Shown in pieces: positions 5,868 to 10,399 of a stretch of 10,399 bases of DNA. Numbering within the stretch: the stretch's first letter is position 1; the number at the start of each line of letters is the position of its first letter. A model generated the notes under the pieces. That model had not been told where the DNA came from and searched no databases. It saw only the letters and a program-made list of their open reading frames with translations. The translations under genes and the position numbers were made by a program. Origin of the DNA: Candidatus Bathyarchaeota archaeon (lineage in GTDB: Archaea > Thermoproteota > Bathyarchaeia > Bathyarchaeales > SOJC01); the NCBI GenBank assembly GCA_030641425.1, contig DAOWHM010000106.1, positions 1 to 10,399 on the forward strand. The letters run 5' to 3'.

Positions 5868-8387
5868 CCAGAAGCTGTCAAGCTCTTCATCAACGACGTC
5901 GAGGTTAAGGCGGAACAAGGTGAAACCATTCTTGAGGCTGCCATAGGAATAGATGTTTACATCCCCTCTCTTTGTCATCATCCAGATTTGCCACCACCTG
6001 ACGAAGCTAAATCCATAGAAGCTATATATCGTGGCAACGAGAAAATTGTAAGTGAATTTTCTGAAAGGCAATTTGAAGGTTGTAAACTGTGCCTAGTCAA
6101 AGTTAAGGGTCAAGAAGAACTCGTTCCTGCATGTTGTACACCTGTTTCCGATAAAATGAAAGTCTTCACTGACACAGAGCAAGTTCGCGAAGAAAGAAAA
6201 GTTCAGTTAATGCGCATCTTAGCTAGGCACCCACATGCATGTCTTATCTGTGCTCAAAAGGAAGGCTGTACAACAGAGCCTTGCTCAACAAACGTTCCAG
6301 TGGAGGAGCGTTGCTGCCCGCAATTTGGCAACTGTGAACTAGAAAGCATTGCGGAATACATTGGAATCAGAGAGGACACCTCCAGGTATATCCCGCAAAA
6401 TCTTCCTGTGATAAAGAATGCCCCCCTTTTCTTACGTGACTACAATCTCTGCATTGGATGCACCCGCTGTGTCAGGGCATGCCAAGAGCTTCGCGGTGTT
6501 GGAGCCTTAGGTTTCGTTTACAAAAATGGGGAGGTTTTCGTTGGAACGGTGGCGCCAACGCTTATGGATTCTGATTGCCGGTTCTGCGGGGCCTGTGTAG
6601 AGGTTTGCCCCACAGGAGCGTTAAGGGATAAAGAACTAAAGACCGCAAGACGTGAAGCCGATTTAGTTCCATGTAAATATGCTTGTCCAGCAAACGTTGA
6701 TGTTCCAAGATATATCCAACTAATCTCTGAAGGCAGGGTTGCTGAGGCTGCGGCTGTCATAAGAGAAAAGTTGCCGTTGCCAAATGTTCTAGCCCACGCT
6801 TGCTCCCGTCCATGCGAGAATGTTTGTAGACGGCGAGAGGTCAACGAGGCTGTTTCAATTTGCAGCCTAAAACGTTTTGCAATGGAAAATGACACAGAAA
6901 TATGGAAAGAAAAATTGGAGATTGCAAAGCCAACGGGGAAAAAAGTCGCCATAATAGGCGCTGGCCCAGCAGGACTGAGCGCAGCCTACTACTTGGTTAG
7001 ACTGGGTCATTCAGTTACCGTCTTCGAAGCCATGCCTGAACCAGGTGGAATGATGCGCTATGGTGTCCAGGAATACCGTCTACCGAAGATAATAATTGAA
7101 GAAGACATTCGAGAAATTGCTGATATAGGCGTAGAGATCAAAACGGATGTTGCCTTTGGAGAGGATCTAACATTTGAATCTCTCAAGAGCGATAGTTTTA
7201 GCGCTACTATTATCGCTGTAGGTTTGCAGACTAGCAGAAAGCTGCAGGTTGATGGTGCTGACTTGGCAGGTGTAGTCACTGGACTCGACTTTTTGAAGGA
7301 TGTTAGGGCTGGCAAAGCCCGAAACCTGAAGGGTAAAGCGTTAGTGATAGGAGGCGGCAACGTTGCAATGGATGCTGCTCTAACAGCATTAAGGCTTAGG
7401 GCCAGTGATGTGCAAGTTATCTGTTTAGAGAACTCCGAAGAGATGCCGGCCTTCGCGTGGGAAGTCCAACAAGCGCTTCAAGAAGGAGTGAAGATTCATA
7501 ACTCCTATGGAGTCAAGAAGATTTTGGGGAAAGATGGCAAAGTATTCGCAGTTGAGCTTATGTGTTGTCTCTCAGTGTTTGATGAGGAAGGAGAATTTCA
7601 TCCATCGTTCGATGAAGAAAAGACAATGCTGATCGAAACTGACACAATAATACTGGCAATAGGTCAAGCCCCGGATCTTTCTTGGCAGACCACAAGCCAG
7701 TTGAAGATATCAGAATCGAAGTTGGCACATGTAGACCTATCGGCAATTGAAACCAACATGCCAGGTGTGTTTATGTGTGGAGATATCGTCAAAGGTCCCA
7801 CATCAATTGTTGAGGCATTGGCTTCAGGCAGACAAACTGCCTTTGCTGTCGACAAGTACCTTGGTGGAACAGGAATTCTTGAGGATAGATTTGTAGACTA
7901 TGCGAAGCCAAATCCATGGCTTGGAAAAGTGGAGAAGCTTGCGTACAAGCAATCTGTGCCAATGTCTTGCTTGCCCGTTGAAGAGCGGACAGGAAATTTC
8001 CTTGAGGTTGAACTAGGCTACAATGAGAAAATGGCTCAAGAGGAGGCTAGCCGTTGTCTGAGATGTGATTTGAGATTGAACATTCAACAAGCAGCCCAGC
8101 CTCCTGAAAAATGGTTGAAACTAGACGCCTCCACTGTTGCTAATGTTCCTGAAACGGATGGGGTATATCAACTCCTGAATGAAAACAACGAAGCAATCTA
8201 TATCAAAGGCACCCTGAACCTAAGAAAAGACCTTCAGGAACAGCTAACCACCAACCCTGAAGCTAAACGTTTTCTGTACGAAGAAGCAAAAATGTTTACT
8301 ACAAGAGAAAGCGAGCTTCTCCAGCAATTCCTCAAAAAACATGGAAGGCTACCAAGACAGAATGTGGACATCGATGATCTCTACTAA
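5865..8387 (+). CDS. NuoG/GltD-type iron-sulfur flavoprotein, putative NAD(P)H:ferredoxin oxidoreductase
   Basis: This fusion of about 840 residues probably supplies reduced ferredoxin for benzoyl-CoA reduction. Numbering from ATC 5865, the NuoG-like part has a [2Fe-2S] site (C37, C73, C76, C90, with a ~30-residue insert after C37), a His-Cys cluster site H122-x3-C126-x2-C129-x5-C135, and two [4Fe-4S] sites (C196/199/202/206 and C238/241/244/248). The GltD-like part has its cysteine helix domain (C270, C274, C313, C317, C321), an FAD loop GAGPAG (365-370) ending at E388, an NAD(P) loop GGGNVAMD (496-503), and CGDIVKGPTSIVEAL near the end. Residues ~760-830 form an extra GIY-YIG-like domain. 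Starting at TTG 5988 would remove C37 and the beta-grasp core, so the true start is upstream, where no standard start codon exists. The electron direction and the NADH or NADPH choice are inferred. Azoarcus clusters carry a comparable oxidoreductase gene (bzdV), but I do not assign that name with confidence. Confidence 0.85.
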   Translation: MPEAVKLFINDVEVKAEQGETILEAAIGIDVYIPSLCHHPDLPPPDEAKSIEAIYRGNEKIVSEFSERQFEGCKLCLVKVKGQEELVPACCTPVSDKMKVFTDTEQVREERKVQLMRILARHPHACLICAQKEGCTTEPCSTNVPVEERCCPQFGNCELESIAEYIGIREDTSRYIPQNLPVIKNAPLFLRDYNLCIGCTRCVRACQELRGVGALGFVYKNGEVFVGTVAPTLMDSDCRFCGACVEVCPTGALRDKELKTARREADLVPCKYACPANVDVPRYIQLISEGRVAEAAAVIREKLPLPNVLAHACSRPCENVCRRREVNEAVSICSLKRFAMENDTEIWKEKLEIAKPTGKKVAIIGAGPAGLSAAYYLVRLGHSVTVFEAMPEPGGMMRYGVQEYRLPKIIIEEDIREIADIGVEIKTDVAFGEDLTFESLKSDSFSATIIAVGLQTSRKLQVDGADLAGVVTGLDFLKDVRAGKARNLKGKALVIGGGNVAMDAALTALRLRASDVQVICLENSEEMPAFAWEVQQALQEGVKIHNSYGVKKILGKDGKVFAVELMCCLSVFDEEGEFHPSFDEEKTMLIETDTIILAIGQAPDLSWQTTSQLKISESKLAHVDLSAIETNMPGVFMCGDIVKGPTSIVEALASGRQTAFAVDKYLGGTGILEDRFVDYAKPNPWLGKVEKLAYKQSVPMSCLPVEERTGNFLEVELGYNEKMAQEEASRCLRCDLRLNIQQAAQPPEKWLKLDASTVANVPETDGVYQLLNENNEAIYIKGTLNLRKDLQEQLTTNPEAKRFLYEEAKMFTTRESELLQQFLKKHGRLPRQNVDIDDLY
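8100..8384 (+). other. GIY-YIG-like C-terminal domain of the flavoprotein
   Basis: After the GltD-like module, the last ~90 residues read PETDGVYQLL, then AIYIKGTLNLRKDL and TTRESELLQQFLKKHGRLP. The order GVY, about ten residues, IYI-KG, NLR and a downstream ESELL helix follows the GIY-YIG core (Y768, Y779, R787, E815 or E817 from the 5865 start). A nuclease role in a redox enzyme seems unlikely. The domain may serve binding or oligomerisation. The assignment rests on motif order only. Confidence 0.5.
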
Positions 8388-8409
8388 ACACAGAAAACTG
8401 ACCGTTCTG

Positions 8410-8562
8410 CTAATACATGCATTCTAGTTGGGCGTAAAGTTCGCGGTTCATTTGAAACGCATGATCCACATCGAGAGGTCGCTTGTCCAAATCAGCTAAA
8501 ATGGATTTTTTATACGTTCTTGCTATTGATGCAGCAAACGGTTTTGGCTGTTCGTTTCCATT
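8410..8562 (-). pseudogene. Short open frame in the 8388-8599 gap, possible gene remnant
   Basis: Between in-frame stops at 8563-8565 and 8410-8412 the minus strand encodes 50 residues with protein-like composition, including YKKSILADLDKRPLDVDHAF and ending in RELYAQLECMY. There is no ATG, GTG or TTG in its first half and no clear ribosome-binding site, so as it stands it could only be a remnant or chance. A short ATG frame (METNSQ...) overlaps its upstream end in another frame, which would suit a frameshifted gene. I do not recognise the family. It lies downstream of, and co-directional with, the DUF35 gene. The rest of the gap shows no other gene or RNA. Confidence 0.2.
8506..8511 (+). terminator. 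T-run after the bzd operon, possible archaeal terminator
   Basis: Six consecutive T about 120 bases past the flavoprotein stop form the only T-tract in the 212-bp gap before the convergent DUF35 gene. Archaeal termination commonly uses T-runs. No strong hairpin accompanies it. Confidence 0.25.
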
Positions 8563-8599
8563 CTACTCTGCGCGCATGGATACGGGCAACCCTAAAAGT

Positions 8600-9064
8600 T
8601 TAGTTTATTCTTCGAAAGCGGTAGAAGACTCTTCCGTCTTCAAGTTCCACAATCTTTAGTTTGACTCTTTCTCCAATCTTCAAATTCTCATATCTTGCAT
8701 CGTCAATCCGCGCTGAAATCAGTAAACTGCCTATTTTGACCATGCCAATGCAGAACGGTACGTCTTGAGCAAAGCCTAATGGTGGTCCGGCTTTCATCTC
8801 GGTAAAAGCGTAAAGTTCACCCTCAACGCCCAAGTCTACCCATTCCAGTTTGTCCGAGAGGCAGCCTGAACAGACAATTCTTGGTGGCCACAGAAGATTG
8901 CCACATTCTTTACATTTCGTTGTCGTTAAACGTCCTTCTCTGAGGCTCTTGAAGAACTGACTGATTCTTGTGTTTTTCTCGTCTTCTAACGGATAGAAAT
9001 CTAGCATGTATGGAAGTTTTATGTTTTCCGGTCGTTTTATCTTCTCAAACTCTACGTTCCCCAT
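8600..9064 (-). CDS. DUF35 zinc-ribbon/OB-fold acyl-CoA-associated protein, thiolase partner
   Basis: This 154-residue protein has a rubredoxin-like zinc ribbon, C51-x2-C54-x10-C65-x2-C68 (CKECGNLLWPPRIVCSGC), followed by an OB-fold domain (GVEGELYAFTEMKAGPPLGF and PFCIGMVKI). This is the complete DUF35 family layout, here with a ~45-residue N-terminal helix segment. Family members bind CoA moieties and in archaea form complexes with thiolases or HMG-CoA synthase, bridging or channelling acyl-CoA between active sites. It starts three bases after the thiolase stop, and AGGGG in the thiolase coding end supplies its ribosome-binding site, so the two are translationally coupled and very probably form one complex. 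Substrate is unknown; beta-oxidation intermediates of ring cleavage are a reasonable guess from location. Confidence 0.85.
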   Translation of the reverse strand: MGNVEFEKIKRPENIKLPYMLDFYPLEDEKNTRISQFFKSLREGRLTTTKCKECGNLLWPPRIVCSGCLSDKLEWVDLGVEGELYAFTEMKAGPPLGFAQDVPFCIGMVKIGSLLISARIDDARYENLKIGERVKLKIVELEDGRVFYRFRRIN

Positions 9065-9067
9065 ATT

Positions 9068-10234
9068 CTAACCCCTCGAATAAACCAGGAGACTGTGCAC
9101 GTTTGCTGCGCCACTCAGGTTATGGGTGACTGCTGTTTCTGCGTCTTTGACATACCTTCCTCTAGGTACTTCTCCTCTGAATTGATGCAGTATGTCTATG
9201 GATTGAAGAATTGCTGTGGCACCTAGAGGGTGTCCGCAACCGAGTAGTCCTCCTCTTGGGTTCACAGCTACTTTTCCGCCAATGTAGGGTTCGCCGTCTT
9301 CGATGAATTCTCCACCTTTGCCCTTTTCACACCAACCGAACGCTTCGTATTCCATTATTTCAGAAATTGTGAAGCAATCATGTAACTCAGCGATATCAAT
9401 GTCGTTTACTGAGATTTTTGCTGTTCTTAACGCTTCTTTGACAGCTAGTTTAAGGGGAACCCACTCAGAAATACTTGCCAAGTTGTTTATTGCGTTTCCT
9501 ATGTTAGCTTGTCCCGATCCAACGATGTACATGGGGGTGTCTGTGTATTTTTTTGCATCTTCAGCAGGAACTATAAAGACTCCAGCAGCACCGTCGGTTA
9601 TCCCGCTGCAATCAAACAAGCTTAGTGGTGGAGCTATCATCAGTGACTGAAGTACCTTTTCAACTGTGACTTCCTTCTGAAATTGGGCTATGGGATTCAT
9701 CGTTGAATAATGGTGATTCTTCACAGAGACGAGTGCCATCTGCTCTTTGGTAGTTCCAAACTCGTACATGTGTCTTTGAGCGGTCATCGCAAAGAATGGT
9801 GGTGCTGACATTGCATTGACACCATCCCACTCTCGATCCAACACACATGTCATATTTGTCTGAGCCTCAGCCATGTTTGGCATATACATCTTCTCCACGC
9901 CAAGAGCAACCGCCACATCAGCAATACCACTCGCAACGCAAGCCCACGCATATCGAATAGCGGCTTGTCCGGAAGCACACATAAGTTCAGTTGTTGCAAT
10001 TACCTTCGTTGGAGTTATACCTAAGTGTTCAGCAACCATAGGGGCGACATGGACTTGAAACGTGAATCTCTCGGGTTGAGCGGCTCCCACGAGGAGTGCT
10101 TCAACGTCTTTGGGAGAAATGTTGTCAACATTGTCGAACATCGCCTTTCCCGCTTCTTGCACCAATTCTCTCCAAGTAGCCTCACGTTTGCCACATTTTG
10201 TGGCACCTCCGCCTACGATGGCGACTTTTCTCAC
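9068..10234 (-). CDS. SCP2-type thiolase (acetyl-CoA C-acyltransferase family)
   Basis: This 388-residue protein is a full-length thiolase of the SCP2/archaeal type. The nucleophile is C86 in ELMCASGQAA, a conserved HDCF replaces the NEAF of classical thiolases (H285), and GCGHPLGAT gives H335 near the C-terminus. Such enzymes cleave 3-ketoacyl-CoA or condense acyl-CoAs. The next gene, DUF35, is the usual partner. Upstream in the same direction is an enoyl-CoA hydratase, so the group looks like a beta-oxidation unit that could process the pimelyl-CoA intermediates formed after ring opening, although a general fatty-acid or mevalonate role is equally possible from sequence alone. The start is GTG at 10234 with AGGGTG five bases before it, and the N-terminus RKVAIVGGGATKCGK is typical. 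It ends TAG, in frame with the following DUF35 gene. Confidence 0.88.
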   Translation of the reverse strand: MRKVAIVGGGATKCGKREATWRELVQEAGKAMFDNVDNISPKDVEALLVGAAQPERFTFQVHVAPMVAEHLGITPTKVIATTELMCASGQAAIRYAWACVASGIADVAVALGVEKMYMPNMAEAQTNMTCVLDREWDGVNAMSAPPFFAMTAQRHMYEFGTTKEQMALVSVKNHHYSTMNPIAQFQKEVTVEKVLQSLMIAPPLSLFDCSGITDGAAGVFIVPAEDAKKYTDTPMYIVGSGQANIGNAINNLASISEWVPLKLAVKEALRTAKISVNDIDIAELHDCFTISEIMEYEAFGWCEKGKGGEFIEDGEPYIGGKVAVNPRGGLLGCGHPLGATAILQSIDILHQFRGEVPRGRYVKDAETAVTHNLSGAANVHSLLVYSRG

Positions 10235-10293
10235 TAGAACACCCTGAGAATTTTTAAGGAAAGAGAATCAAGCCCGTTATTAAGGATAGAGTT

Positions 10294-10399
10294 TATTTTC
10301 CTTTGTATTGGGGTTTTCTCTTTTCGAGGAACGCAGTTACTCCTTCATTAAAGTCCTCTGTGGATGTGAGAACACCAAAGGCTTCTGCTTCATTTGTCA
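10294..10399 (-). CDS. Enoyl-CoA hydratase family protein, C-terminal fragment (cut by window edge)
   Basis: About 34 C-terminal residues of a crotonase are visible on the minus strand: EAEAFGVLTSTEDFNEGVTA followed by FLEKRKPQ and a short lysine-rich end, then TAA near 10294. The EAFG...S.ED..EG..AFLEKRKP pattern is the classic end of short-chain enoyl-CoA hydratases and 3-hydroxybutyryl-CoA dehydratases, and differs from the YLEQLM ending of Dch in this window. It stands about 60 bases upstream of the thiolase and is probably first in that operon or within it. The catalytic part is outside the window. Reading by eye near the edge, the stop could be off by a base. Confidence 0.7.

Noticed and set aside
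6518..6952. Minus-strand frame of 144 residues inside the flavoprotein
   Set aside because: It lies opposite conserved cluster motifs of the flavoprotein and shows no family features of its own.
5988..8387. TTG 5988 as the start of the flavoprotein
   Set aside because: It would remove the first [2Fe-2S] cysteine and most of the beta-grasp core, both plainly encoded just upstream in the same frame.
1..10399. CRISPR arrays, tRNA or rRNA genes, insertion sequences
   Set aside because: No spaced direct repeats, tRNA-like cloverleaf, rRNA-like stretch, transposase or terminal inverted repeats were noticed. The window is almost fully occupied by metabolic genes.

Overview
The window carries most of an anaerobic benzoyl-CoA degradation locus and is probably archaeal. 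The archaeal reading rests on TATA-like boxes in the one divergent promoter region, Shine-Dalgarno stretches resembling GGAGGTGATC, TTG and GTG starts, and an SCP2-type thiolase paired with a DUF35 zinc-ribbon protein. A bathyarchaeial or Asgard-type host would fit, but no marker gene here fixes the lineage, and a bacterial host with similar genes is not excluded.

Layout. Positions 1-404 (+) hold the C-terminal end of 6-hydroxycyclohex-1-ene-1-carbonyl-CoA dehydrogenase (Had). Converging on it, 438-1214 (-), is cyclohexa-1,5-diene-1-carbonyl-CoA hydratase (Dch). A 155-bp divergent promoter region (1215-1369) follows. Next comes a tightly packed + strand operon, about 1370-8387: the four subunits of an ATP-dependent (class I) benzoyl-CoA reductase of the Azoarcus/Bzd type in the order N, O, P, Q, then a 2x[4Fe-4S] ferredoxin (M), then a large iron-sulfur flavoprotein joining a NuoG-like N-terminus to a GltD-like FAD/NAD(P) module. 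After a 212-bp gap, a - strand operon enters from the right edge: the C-terminus of an enoyl-CoA hydratase, a thiolase and a DUF35 OB-fold protein.

How the genes work together. The flavoprotein presumably moves electrons from NAD(P)H to the ferredoxin. The ferredoxin feeds the P/Q ATPase subunits, which use ATP hydrolysis to push electrons into the N/O active site and reduce benzoyl-CoA to the cyclic 1,5-diene. Dch hydrates the diene and Had oxidises the alcohol. The ring-opening hydrolase (Oah) is not in the window and may lie to the left of Had. The crotonase and thiolase genes at the right could serve the later beta-oxidation steps.

The most unusual signal is at 5853-5990. The ferredoxin ends with TAG, and the same frame stays open into the flavoprotein. 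The 44 codons after the TAG clearly encode the beginning of its [2Fe-2S] domain, including the first cluster cysteine, yet they contain no ATG, GTG or TTG. Either translation starts at a non-standard codon (ATC at 5865 is best placed), or the TAG is read through or decoded, or one base is wrong. The flavoprotein also ends in an unexpected domain of about 80 residues that looks like a GIY-YIG fold.
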